DNA from: Bilabrum cf. latius
Lineage: Eukaryota > Bigyra: Bicosoecida > Bigyra > Bicosoecida
Assembly: GCA_965178125.1 (NCBI GenBank)
Contig: OZ237747.1
Coordinates: 682,001 to 746,000, forward strand
Length of the DNA stretch: 64,000 nucleotides
Direction of reading: 5' to 3'
The notes beneath the pieces were generated by a model. The model worked only from the letters and a program-made list of their open reading frames with translations, was not told where the DNA came from and ran no database searches. Both the position numbers and the translations under genes were made by a program. Shown in pieces: positions 48,458 through 59,620 of the stretch; positions within the stretch are counted from its first letter, which is position 1; the number at the start of each line of letters is the position of its first letter.

Positions 48458-49446
48458 TCACACCAGCAGGACTGCGTTGATGCAGCCGTCATTCTCTGGA
48501 ACATTCGTGACCTGGGCGTACTTGCCCCAAACAACCTTGCCTGACGGTGTGACGAGTCCGAGGTCGCTGACATTCACCTCGATGACTGTCCCCTTGGTGA
48601 TCACGCCGAGGGTCGTGTACATCTGAGAAGAGGGGTTCTTCTTGACACCCAAAATATCGAGCTGCACGGTGGTTTTCAATTCCGGGTGGGTGACGTTGGC
48701 CTTCTTGAACCGGAGTCCCATGGGCCTGATGAACCGCTCGTACTTGGGTGGCTTGCGGGTGAAGCCCTCGCCCACGTACGTGACTTTCGTGACCATGCGC
48801 TTCCACGCCTTCTTCTGCCGCTTGCCGGTCTTGATGACCTTGAACATCTCGTCGTCGGCGACGGGCTTGACCTTGGGAACCGGCACGGACCACTTGCCGG
48901 CCTTCTCCTTTCGCTTCTGTTTCACAGTGTTGGAGAGGACCTTGGCGCGAGCAGAGCCATCTCGGTCAAGCAAATACGCTGGGAGAGCGAGCTCCGCCTT
49001 TGGCTCCTTCTTCTTTTTTGCCTTCGCCTCCTTCTCTGAATGCTCGGCAATCCTGTGAGAACATGGTGAGGTTGATCTGGCAAGCATTGCATCAAGGTTA
49101 CACTTCCACAACATCAAATAAATTAATCTGCTATCTTACGTTTTCTTCATCTGAATCTTCTCCTTGTATCGCTTCTGATGAATCAGTTTGGCTCTAATTC
49201 CACGCGCTTTCTTGGCCATCTGGGAAGATACATGGGCTGCGCGCGCCTCTCGCTTGCGCTGTTTTTCATTATGATCCAAGCGCTTGCCGTAGCGCTTCTA
49301 CCACAGCTCCATGTGCTCATTTTGGGGCTGCGATCGCGAGTGAGAATCAAGGTACACACAGAAAACCCGTAATAATCCATTCTTTCGATACTTTACGCAG
49401 TGAAGTAGAGATATAATAGTGATATCAAATGATTTTAGCTAACCAT
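48458..49446 (-). CDS. NSA2: Ribosome biogenesis protein NSA2 (TINP1)
   Basis: Nucleolar factor required for 27S pre-rRNA processing and 60S assembly; its C-terminus has an S8e-like fold. Three exons: coding exon 1 is only the ATG 49444-49446, then exon 2 49140-49327 and exon 3 48458-49052; introns 49328-49443 and 49053-49139. The total is 261 aa, against 260 in human. Exon 2 begins [21 protein letters not shown]; the family start is MPQNEYIELHRKRYG in animals and ELHQKRHG in plants, so TAG at 49298 stands at a Gln/Arg site. Exon 3 includes [47 protein letters not shown] and the universal ending [11 protein letters not shown], followed by TGA. The splice phases restore KKTIAEH (human KKTIKMH). 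Confidence 0.95.
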
Positions 49447-49797
49447 TGTATCTGGAACGTATTATTCTGATCGCAGTCTTCCAAAAGGTGTTCCCGAACC
49501 GAACTATGAACAATTCCGGTTATTAATGTAACGAAATGAATCATAACTCAAACATGGAGGTTGTCAACATTTCCTCCAACAAATAGCTAGGAAGGCAGTG
49601 TCATTGAGCACTGCGTGGGTGACTTATTTTAAAGTATCTATTGTGCGCCTATAGGCTCTGAGAATATCAATAAGATTGACCGACTGCACCTGTGAAGCTG
49701 TCTTGGTTGCCACCAACGGGTGTCGACACACCGAGTAGCCAAGGAGCAGGTTGGGTTTAGCAATATTGCGTAAGCTTTCTACGCTGAATTAATTTAG
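49447..49797. promoter_or_regulatory. AT-rich divergent region, NSA2 / TPR gene
   Basis: 351 bp of clearly AT-rich DNA between NSA2 (-) and the GC-rich coding region beginning near 49798 (+). It likely holds both promoters and an undetected first exon of the TPR gene, since the frame at 49798 is preceded by an acceptor-like ...TTAATTTAG and an in-frame TAA at 49771. Confidence 0.35.
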
Positions 49798-52700
49798 TTG
49801 CCAGAATGTCCTAGCGTGGTCCAACGATGGATCGCGCCGGGAGATAGCGCGAAGCAGGCTAGTTTGTGTCGACAGGGTTGGACCCGCAGTAGGATCGAGG
49901 CAGCCTGCCCAGCACCCCGCTGGCTCAAGTTCGCCACGACCCTGGATTGGGGGATCACGTAGACGATGGCAGGGGTACCCCTGTTTGGACCAGAAAGGGT
50001 AAGATTGAGCTACCCTTTACCGCCGACAGTTGCATGTCTGACCGTGAAGCACCCGAGCAGCTTGCCTGTAGATGAGCATCATTCTCACTTGTCGCAGTTG
50101 AGGGCGATGCAGATGATGGTCTAGAGGGGTTTCGAGGTGGTCTTTACAAACGCAAAGATTTTTTGGGGGTCGAAGAGGAAGGTAAGAGATACACGCGGTA
50201 TGGTTCAAGCTTTGGGTGGCGTGTGTGCGACCACAAATCTAATTCCAGCCCCCCCCGCCTAGCGCTTCCGGTTCGCAGCTAAACTGCATCCAAGTCGCAC
50301 TTATTACTACCGCAAGCATGCCGATTTGGACAGGCTTGTGGAGCAGTGCAGCAAGCGATTGGAAAAGGACCCGGACTCCGTCAAGGCGCTCTCCATCCGC
50401 GCCTCTTGCTTGGTAAAGAAGAAAGACTGGGCCAGAGCCCTGGCAGATTACGACCGGCTGCATGGCTTGCAAGGGGGCAGCGTGACCTTGTTCTACCACC
50501 GGGGCATGTGCAACGAGCGACTCAGCCATCTTGACGACGCCATCCGCGACTATACCTCCGTGCTGGAGCTGGACCCAGATCACGTCAACGCGGCGTACGC
50601 AAGGGGGTCCTGCCACAACCTCAAGGGGAACTTTGGCCGCGCGATCGAGGACTACAACCACGCGTTGCTGCGAGACAAGGTGAAGGGCAAGACGCAGGGA
50701 GGGGCGGCGGGGGCGAGGAGAAGCCCCTCGTCCAACAGGAAGGGTTCCTTCCTGGTGGGCGCCAACGAGTACGTCATTCGCAGGGAACAAGAGGTCAGGG
50801 AGCGCATTGCAAAGGGACTCACGCCCAAGCCGGCCACCATCGCCTCCGCGCTTAGCGACGTGCCACGGGGTGCCAGCGTGGCCACCGCGCTCTTGGAACA
50901 GCCCCCACCCGGGGGTCGGGGGGGACCCAGGCAGGACGGGGGGTCACACGGTGACACTGGTCTCCGCACACTCTCCAGCATGGGTCTGGGCAGCCGGGAT
51001 TCTAGCTCCGAATCCAGGTCAGGCGGCCCGTCCACGCAGCCGAGCCCCATTGCAGGCAGTGCCCATAGCGGAGCCGGCGGCGCCGCGCAGGCCAGGTCCG
51101 GCGCCGTATCCCCCGGATCTCCTGGGAGCGGCGGCATGCTGGGGGTGCAGTCTCCGCCTCGGCTCCCTGGCCAGAGGGAGGGCGAGGGCTCAGGGAACAG
51201 CGGGCGTGGGCCTGGTGGGGCGGCCGGCGGCAGGGGCAGCGGCGCGCAGTCTGGGGGCTTCTTGTCCCCTGAAGTGGGAAGGACCCCTGCTGCGCACGGT
51301 GCGCGGGGTGCGGGCGACCGGGATGGAGAACAAGGCAGGACCCGGAAAGCCGGGGGAGCGAGCGCTGGAATTGGACCTGGGGCAGGGGCAGGGGAGGGGA
51401 TCGATGGGTCGGGAAAGGGAGGTGTGGGCGGCAGCTTCTTCCCGCCAGAGACGCCCGGCGCTGCACCGCAAGGAAATGCACCCGGTCCCAGTGAAGACGG
51501 CGACTCGTCGCGCCCTGGATCCATCCGTCGCCCGCGTACATCCTCGTCTGAGAGCGCGGGCGGGCTGGGAATGGCCAGCGGCATCCAGGCGGCCATGACG
51601 CCCACCAACGCGGGGGCGGGCACGGGATCGGCCAGGAGCACGCCGGTGTCTGCCCCACGATCGCGCGGCGCCCCTGGTTCCGTTCGAGAGTCCTCCTCCT
51701 CCTCCTCCGGTGGAAGAGGCACCAGCCGCACCAGCGCCTCGTCCGCTGCTACGGGAGGGAGCAGGAGGCCCTCGGGCGTGTCCGCGGCCGGGTCCGCTGC
51801 GGCGGACAAGCACCACGCCGAGGGCTTCGCGCTAAGGAAAAGCGGTGACTTCCGCGGCGCCATCGAGGCCTACACGCGGGCGATCGAGGCGGATCCCAGG
51901 CACTTCAAGGCCTACTTCAACAGGGGCTTCGCGCACGACAAGCTCAAGTCTTTCATGCGTGCCATCGGGGACTACACGCAGGCGCTAGCGATCGACCCCA
52001 AGAACGCCTACGCGTTCTACAACCGCGGGATTTCACACGACAGAGCGGGCATGTACGCGGAAGCCATCCGGGATTTCACGAGCGCAATCGAGCTGCTGCC
52101 CCACAACGCGGACTTCTTCCACAACCGAGGCTTCTGCTACCGCAAGCAAGGCGAGTTCGAGAAGGCGATTGGGGACTACTCCCAGGCGCTGCGGATCGAC
52201 CCCCGGCACTTCAAGGCCGTGTACAACAGGGCCTTCAGCTACGACAAGCTGAGTCGGTTCGCGGACGCGGTTGCGGACTACACGGCCGCCATCAGCCTGG
52301 ACCCGCGCAACTCCAACGCCTTCCACAACCGAGGCAGCACCCTCGACAAGATGGGCCGCGCGGAGGAAGCCATCGTGGATTTCTCCAAGGCGATCCAGCT
52401 GGACCCCCGCGCGGCGTGCTCGTACAACTCGAGGGGCCTTTCAAGGGACAGGACGGGAGAGAGGGACGCTGCCATCGCCGATTTCACAGAGGCGATCAAG
52501 CTGGACCCTTCAAACCCCGTGTACAGGCACAACCGGGGCTTCTGTCACCGTAACCGCGGCGATTTCGCCAAGGCCATCGAGGATTATTCCCTCGCGATCG
52601 AGTCGGACCCTTCCAACGCGGCAGCCTACTCCAACCGAGGCTACGCGTGGCGCAAGCTGGGCGAGTACGAGCGAGCCGTGGCGGACTACACCAAGGCTCT

Positions 52701-53433
52701 GGACCTTGACCCCGACAACGTGAAGACGTACAATAACCGGGGCTATTCGTTCGCCAAGAGTGGCAAGTACGATCTTGCCATCGCCGACTACAGCCAGGTC
52801 ATCAGACTTGACGCGACCAACAGCCACGCCTTCCACAACCGAGGCATTTCGTACGACAAGAAAGGACAGTTCGAGCAAGCCATTCGGGATTTCACCAGGG
52901 TGCTCGAGCTGGACAGCTCCAACGCGAACGCATACTTCAACCGAGGCTCCACCCACGACTCGATCGGCGCGTACGACAAGGCCATCGCTGACTACACGAG
53001 GGCACTCGAGCTTGACAGGCAGGTGTCGGGCTCGCCCCCGAATGGGCCGCAGGGGACAGGCGCAGGGCAGGCTAGCGCGGGCGGTATCGCGGCAGGGAGC
53101 GGCGACCCTCCCGTGCTGGCTGGGAGGGGCGATGTGGCACGGGGTGGTGTGACGAGAGTGGGCGCCACTGCTGCCCCCGGAGGCAGGGGTGGCAGGAGAC
53201 AAGGTGAAGCCGGCGGGAGAGCAGCGGCAGGCCCTGGCAGAGGTGCAGTGGGCCGACAGCGGGGCGGGGCTCCAGGCAGCAGCGCCACGCCTTCCGTGGG
53301 CGCCGGCAGCCGGCCAGGCTCATCGGCAGCGTCCAGCGCCAAGCAGCCACCCAGAAGCGGTGCACGTCGCACTGTCGGCGGCAGAGGCTATGCAAGTGCT
53401 CGAAGACCTGGCGGTCGCGGTGCCAGAGGCTGA
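49798..53433 (+). CDS. Tetratricopeptide-repeat protein (5' end uncertain)
   Basis: Open from 49798 to the TGA at 53431 when TAGs 49960, 50122 and 50260 are read as Gln. The first in-frame ATG is at 49966 (MAGVPLFGPERVRL), but coding-like sequence (CPSVVQRWIAPGDSAKQ) starts at about 49798, right after a possible splice acceptor, so a first exon is probably missing. Residues after the first about 100 give three TPRs (KALSIRASCLVKKKDWARAL, TLFYHRGMCNERLSHLDDAI, HVNAAYARGSCHNLKGNFGRAI). A Ser/Gly/Pro-rich linker of about 390 residues follows, then some twelve regular 34-residue TPRs (AYFNRGFAHDKL ... AIGDYTQALAIDP and so on). A Gly/Ala/Arg tail ends the protein. TPR arrays bind partner peptides; no specific partner is evident. 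Length and layout resemble TTC6-type proteins, without proof of orthology. Confidence 0.75.
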
Positions 53434-53683
53434 GCCGGCGGGGTAAGGTGGGCGAGAACTTTTTTTTTCCAACTTGCACTGTGTTGTATGAACTTGAACC
53501 TGGATTGTGTCCAATTTGAGGTGTTGCCACAGGCATAGGCCTCTGTTGCTTTTGCAGCTGCATTTATTCTTCGCGAAAGCTTGCTCTGGCGTCAATGCAC
53601 TCAAACAAGCAAGGCAGTCGCCTGCAGCCCCAGCCGCTGCAGCGGACTGGGACCCCCTCCATGACCTATCAGGAGCCACACGC

Positions 53684-54069
53684 TCAGTTCAGCTGCGAAA
53701 ATGGAAAATGCTTGTGCAAAGAATACAAACGATAGCATTGCACGGTCTAGCGTTGCCTGGCCTAGTCCGTTAGGCAAGCTCTGCGTTGCCGTTGGTGCTC
53801 ACCTTCTTGAACCCGATCAAAGGGGCACGCTCGCGGAAGCACCGACGGCAGATGTTCAAGTGATACTTTCGGATGAGGCCGATGCGTGCAGAGCACACGC
53901 GGCTGCGCGACCATAACAAGAGGAGGAGCTGGAAACATTGTGATGGCAGTGTCCGAGGCGTGCAATTGGTCCCCACTTGATGCGTCAAATAGGCGAATCA
54001 GGTGCCTACTCACCACTGGCGGCCACCCTTAGCGCGATCGCGCGGATGCGTGTTCTGGAGCGAAGGCAT
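53684..54069 (-). CDS. RPS29: 40S ribosomal protein S29 (uS14)
   Basis: Small zinc-binding protein of the 40S head. Exon 1 54014-54069, intron 53903-54013 (GTGAGT...GCGCAG), exon 2 53803-53902, intron 53693-53802 (GTGAGC...TCGCAG), exon 3 53684-53692. The summed exons give 54 aa plus TGA; the family length is 56. The protein starts [18 protein letters not shown], then [25 protein letters not shown] and GFKK-LN. The four zinc Cys (CxxC and CxxC) are present; the first Cys codon is split by intron 1. The last coding exon is 9 nt and encodes only Leu-Asn-stop, matching the family ending GFIKLD. Unspliced reading would instead run to a TAA at 53770. No TAG codon occurs in this gene. Divergent from NDUFA13. 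Confidence 0.93.
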
Positions 54070-54228
54070 ATCTCTCCCAATTACCCTATATGTCTCGAAG
54101 GTCGCGTTGGTGGTTGCTGATCCGATCCGTGCGCGGCGCCGATTTGTTGCGTTCTATTTTGTAGAAAGCTGATTATTTTGCCGGATTCCTGAAACAGTCC
54201 ACTTTACCTGACTTTCGGCGAAAACAAT
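54070..54228. promoter_or_regulatory. Shared divergent promoter region, RPS29 / NDUFA13
   Basis: 159 bp between the start codons of a ribosomal protein gene and a respiratory complex I gene, both normally strongly expressed. A bidirectional promoter is likely. No specific motif identified. Confidence 0.4.
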
Positions 54229-54844
54229 ATGGCTGTTAGGCCGAAGAAGCTTTTTGATGCCGTATAGGACCTTCCGCCGAGGAAGGGATTCCCCAATATT
54301 GTGAAATCGTGAGATAAGCAAAGCAACGGAGCTGCTGGTACACTCTGCCCTTTGTTATCCTCAGTACGACACCAACGATTTTGGGTAGCATGCAAAATTG
54401 ATATTGCAGTGTATATGGGCCAAATGTTAGGCGGGGCCCTGGTGGTGTGGCCCTGCTGGGCATTCTCGTAGGCACCACAGTTGTGTCTTGGGCGTACTGG
54501 TTGCGCAGCCGGCAGGACGATGAGTGAGAACATCCGAACGTAGCAGCTGTTGCCATGTAGAATGTTTTCGTGGTTGTTTCATGCTTCCCGAGTTACTGCT
54601 GGTCCTGAACGTGCACCGCAGCTACTTTCGGCTGGCAAAGATGAACGAGAGGTACGAACGTGCGCATGTCTTGCAAGCTAGGGAAGAAGCTTCGTATGCC
54701 AAGAGATTGAAGCGGCAAATTGACCTTGAGCGAGAATGGAGTAAGGATGTGCCTGGTTACGTAGTGAACCAGAGCGTGTATTACACAAAGAAGGGCGAGA
54801 GGCCGCACATTGATCCTACGGACCCTCGCATGAAGCGCCACTGA
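54229..54844 (+). CDS. NDUFA13: Complex I subunit NDUFA13 (GRIM-19 / B16.6)
   Basis: Accessory subunit of mitochondrial NADH:ubiquinone oxidoreductase with one membrane span. Exon 1 54229-54308, intron 54309-54408 plus G at 54409 (GTGAGA...TTGCAG), exon 2 54410-54523, intron 54524-54621 (GTGAGA...CCGCAG), exon 3 54622-54844; 138 aa, TGA stop. Exon 1 reads FDAV-TAG-DLPPRKGFP (family MPxLQDGPPPGGFPP), so TAG 54265 is at or next to a Gln. Exon 2 gives NVRRGPGGVALLGILVGTTV, the span, and WLRSRQDD. Exon 3 continues YFRLAKMNERYERAHVLQ and KDVPGYVVNQSVYY, matching the family motif KDVPGWKVGExVY. The three exons keep phase and sum to a multiple of three. Confidence 0.9.
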
Positions 54845-55126
54845 GTGGCACCCGTGGCGCTGGGAGCAGTGCATGGATAGGATTTGAAGATAAAGTATGA
54901 ACTTCTGCAAGTAATGTGCAAGTTGCGATCCGCGTTGTCATCATGGTCGAATCACCGTAGTCCCGAACCTCCACACGAGCACGAGCCACCGACCAGAACG
55001 GCTGGGCTGGGCAGACACATCACCACCGATAAACATGCAAGCCATGCGCGCGCTACGCCAAGTAGCACGCTCACTCAAAAACATACCAATTTTCGCCCCT
55101 GTCGAGTCGGCATCCGTCCGTAGACC
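54845..55126. other. Convergent intergenic region, NDUFA13 / methionine synthase
   Basis: 282 bp between two 3' ends. No gene or repeat recognised. Confidence 0.4.
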
Positions 55127-56801
55127 TCACTTGCCGGCGCCGCCGGTGGCAGCTCCAGGCGCGGAGGCGGCAGCAGCAGCAGCGGCCGACGCACCCGGCG
55201 CATCCGAGTCGTAGTTGAGCGAGGGCCGCAGCCATCGCTCCACCTCCTCCACGGGCATGCCCTTCCTGGAGGCATAGTCCGCGATCTGGTCCTGGCCCAG
55301 CTTGCCAACGGCGAAGTACTCGGCCTCCTCGTTGGCGAAGACAAGCGCCGACACGGCGGACGCGGGCAGCATCGCGAGCGAATCGGTCAGCTTGAGGCCG
55401 ATGGACTCCTCCACATTCAGCAGCTTCCACATGGTGTTCTTCTCCGTGTGGTCGGGCTGCGAGGGGTACCCAGGCGCGGGCCGAATCCCGTCGTACTTGA
55501 CCTTGAGGAGATCGCCCTTGGACAAAGTGGCTGCCTCCTCGGGCGCGAAGCCCCAGAGCTCGCGCCTCATGCGCGCGTGCAGCTGCTCGGCGAATGCCTC
55601 GGCGATCCGGTCCGCCAGCGCCTGCAGCATGATCTTGGAGTAGTCGTCGTGGTCCGCCTCGAACTCCTTGAGCTTGTCCTCCACACCGAACACGCCCACA
55701 GCGAACGCGCCCAGGTAGTCTGCCTTGCCGCTCGCCTTGCTGGCGATGAAATCGCTCAGGCACAGGTAGGGCTCGTCCGTCTCCTTCTCCGCCTGCTGCC
55801 GCAGCCCGGCGTACACTGCCTGCGCCTTGGCACCCTTGCGGCCCTCCTCGTCGTCGCCCGTCTCCGTGCCGTAGATCTCGATGTCGTCACCGACAGAGTT
55901 GGCAGGGAAGATGCCGCAGACCCCGCGGGCCTCCAGCCACTCCTCCTCCACGATCTGGTTGAGCATGGCGAGCGCGTCGTTGTGCAGCTTCTTCGCTTCC
56001 TCGCCCACGTCGGCGTCGTTGAAGATCTTGGGGTATCCCCTGTTCGGGTACTTGCCTCTGAGCTCCCATGTCTGGAAGAAGGGGTTCCAGTCGATGTAGT
56101 CGAGCAGCTCTGCGATGTTCTGGTCCTCGATGACGGTGATTCCCTTCGCCTTGGGCTTGGGGGGGTCCTTGCGCGCCGCCCAGTCGATCTGCATGCCCTT
56201 GCCCCTGACCTCCTCGATGGGTAGGTACACCCTGTCCTCCAGTCCGGCGTAGTGCTCCTCCCTCATCTCCTCGTACAGGTCATCGATCTCCTGCACGTAC
56301 TCTGTCCGCCTGGCCTTGTCCTCGTCCAGCAGGCTCTGCACCACCGTCACGGAGCGGGATGCGTCAAGCACGTGGATGACCGGGTGGTCCGTGGTGAAGT
56401 AGTGAGGGGCGACCTTGACGGCCGTGTGCATGCGCGACGTGGTGGCGCCGCCGATCAGCAGGGGCAGGTTGAGGCCGGCCTTGGCCATCTGCTTGGCCAC
56501 AAACACCATCTCGTCCAGTGAGGGAGTGATGAGGCCAGACAGGCCGATCACGTCCACCTTCTCCTCGATGGCCCTCTTGATGATCTGGTCGCAGGGCTGC
56601 ATGACGCCCATGTCGATCACCTTGTAGTTGTTGCAGCCAAGCACCACGCCCACGATGTTCTTGCCGATGTCGTGCACATCACCCTTGACAGTAGCCATCA
56701 GCACCTTGCCGGCGTACATGTCGTCCCCTGCGGTAGAAGGGTCCACTCCCATCTTCTCCATCTTGAGCTTCTTCTCCTCTTCCATGAAGGGGATCAGGTG
56801 C

Positions 56802-56835
<34 letters not shown>

Positions 56836-57428
56836 TCACCTGGGGCAGGAACATCTTGCCGCTGCCGAACAGGTCACCGACCACGTTCATGCCGCCCATG
56901 AGGGGTCCCTCGATCACCTTGAGTGGCACCTAGAGAAGCTGCCGGGCCTCCTCCGTGTCCTCGATGATGTACTTGGGCAGGCCCTTGACAAGGCTGTACG
57001 TCAGGCGCTCCTCGATCGGCTTGCTGCGCCAGGCCTCGGCAGACACGGCGGCCACGACCCCCCCGGCCTTGGCAGCGTCCGCCTTCTCCTTCTCAAGAAG
57101 CGACCGCTCGAGCAGCCTCTCGGTTGCGTCGTCCCTGCGACACAGCACGGCATCCTCCACGAGCTCGAGGAGGTCCTTGGGGATGTCATCGTAGACCTGG
57201 AGCATGCCCGCGTTCACGATGCCCATGTCCATGCCGGCCTGGGTTGCGTGGTACAAGAACGCGGAGTGCATCGATTCGCGGATCACGTTGACGCCGCGGA
57301 AGCCGAATGACAGGTTGGACACGCCGCCGCTGATCTTCGCGTGCGGGCACTGCTTCTTGATCTCGCTGCAGGCCTCGATGAAGTCCAGGCCGTACCGGTT
57401 GTGCTCCTCGATACCAGTGGCAATTGTC

Positions 57429-57460
<32 letters not shown>

Positions 57461-59436
57461 AGGGAACCCGACCTTGGGTCCCACCAGCATGTCGTAGGAT
57501 CGCTTGCAGATGCGGATCTTCTCGTCTCTGGTGGCCGCCTGGCCCTCCTCGTCGAAGGCCATGACCACACAGGCGGCACCGTAGCGCTTGACGAGCTTGG
57601 CGTGCTCGATAAACTTCTCCTCGCCCACCTTGAGGGAGATAGAGTTCACGATGCACTTGCCCTGGGCGTTCTTGAGGCCCATCTCCACGATCTCGAACTT
57701 GCTCGAGTCCACCATCAGAGGCACCCGCGCGATGTCAGGCTCGGTGGCAAGGATCCGCAGGAATTTCTGCATGGCCTTGACACCGTCCAGCATGCCGTCG
57801 TCCACGTTGACGTCGATGACCTGTGCGCCATCCTCCACCTGCTTGCGCGCCACCGCCATGGCCTCCATGTAGTTGCCCTCCAGTATGAGGCGCTTGAACT
57901 TGCGGCTGCCCGCGATGTTGCACCTCTCGCCGATGTTGACGAACCCGAGCTGGTCGTCCACCTTGGTGTGCTCCAGCCCCGACAGAATCATGACGGGCTC
58001 CCTCTCCTTCCACTCGCGGGGCTTGTGCTTGGACACAGCCGTGGCGATGGCGTTAATGTGCTCAGGGGTCGACCCGCAGCACCCTCCCGCGAGGTTGAGC
58101 AGCCCTTCCTCCGCGAAATCGCCCAGGTCCTCCCCCATCTCTTCCGGGGTGGCGTCGTACCCACCCATGGCGTTGGGCAGGCCGGCGTTGGGGTACGTGA
58201 AGAAGTACGTGTCGGCGAAGGCAGCGAGCCTCTGCACGAACGGCTTCATCTGCTTGGCGCCGAGTGCGCAGTTGAGGCCGACGGCGAAGGGCTTGGCGTG
58301 CCTGATCGAGGTATAGAAGGCCTCGCCGGTCTGCCCGCTGAGAGTCCGACCGGACTGGTCCACTAGAGTGCCTGACACGAACACTGGAAGCTTCCTGCCG
58401 ATCTTTTCGAACACCTGGTCCACGGCAAAGAGGGCCGCTTTTGCGTTCGCAGTGTCGAAGATGGTCTCCACCAGCACAACGTCGATGCCTCCCTCGATGA
58501 GTGCCTCGACTTGCTGGCTGTACGCCACCACCAGCTCGTCAAAGGTCACGTTGCGGACGGAGGGGTCCTCCACGTCGGGACTAATACTGAGCGTGCGGTT
58601 GGTAGGGCCCACGGCGCCCAGCACGAAGCGGGGCCTGCTGGGGTCCTTCGCCGTGATCTCGTCGCAGGCGCGGCGCGCAATCCTGGCGCTCTCACGGTTC
58701 AGCTCAGGGACGAGGTCTTCCATTCCGTAGTCGGCCTGGGCAATCGTAGTGCCGCTGAAAGTGTTAGTTTCCACGAAGTCTGCGCCGCCCTCCAGGTACT
58801 GGCAATGGATTTTGTGGATCACATCGGGCTGCGACAACGTCAGCACGTCGTTGTTGCCCTTGATGTCCATGTTGTAGTCCACGAAGCGCTCGCCGCGGAA
58901 ATCTTCCTCTTCGAACTTGTGCTTCTGCGAGATAAGTTCAGAGGCATTTTACGAGCTTCGGGCGCAGTAGCATCCAACGCACAGCTAATCGCTCTCGAGC
59001 GCAAGCAACACACGAGGTCGCAACCGGCCGCATTAAAAATGCCAGACGGTGGTCTCTGCCCGTAAATCTCATAATGTAATTTGTACTGTATGCGGGATGG
59101 CAACTCCACGCCAACGAATAAGTCCAAACACCATGTGCCCCCGCCCACCAACTCGCTTACCTGGATCATAGTCCCCATGGCACCGTCGATCACCATGATT
59201 CTCTGCTTCAGAGTTTTGTGAAGATACTCAAAGATATCAGACTTGCCTGCATTGGAGAAAATAATGGAGTTGTCGGGCTGGAGGCGTAGGAGTATGCAGT
59301 CGCTGACGTCGCCAACTACCGCAGCCGAATAGATCCATGATTAACTCCTCTTACCGCGAATATACGTCTCCCCGGTGTCAGCAGAACTAGAGTTTGCTGG
59401 CCCGGCATCGCCTCCTGCACCCGATACTGCTGCCAT
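55127..59436 (-). CDS. MTR: Cobalamin-dependent methionine synthase (MetH/MTR)
   Basis: Transfers methyl from 5-methyltetrahydrofolate to homocysteine through methylcobalamin. Exon 1 59355-59436, intron 59247-59354, exon 2 59161-59246, intron 58925-59160 (GTAAGC...TCGCAG), exon 3 55127-58924; 1,321 aa, TGA stop. The homocysteine module has [32 protein letters not shown], and the zinc Cys in GLNCALG and GGCCGST (near 336). The pterin module has [14 protein letters not shown] (near 388). The B12 module has [20 protein letters not shown] and [11 protein letters not shown] (near 808; the His is the cobalt ligand). The activation domain ends with [16 protein letters not shown] (near 1213). One TAG, 56930, read as Gln, joins EEARQLL to [10 protein letters not shown] at the linker before the B12 module. 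Exon 1/2 boundaries are less certain than the rest. The gene implies use of vitamin B12. Confidence 0.93.
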
Positions 59437-59620
59437 CGCGCACGGAAAGTAATCGTTCGTGAAGAGGACGCTGTCCTACAGCTGGCGCCCGCGCACTAGG
59501 TTCCGCAATCGCGCGGCGACAGAAGCAGTGACTTTGGGTTGCATGCATGCAAGCAAACGAAAAAGCCTGATCTCTTTTCCAACAATACACAATACGCATG
59601 CCAGGACAAACACACCAGTC

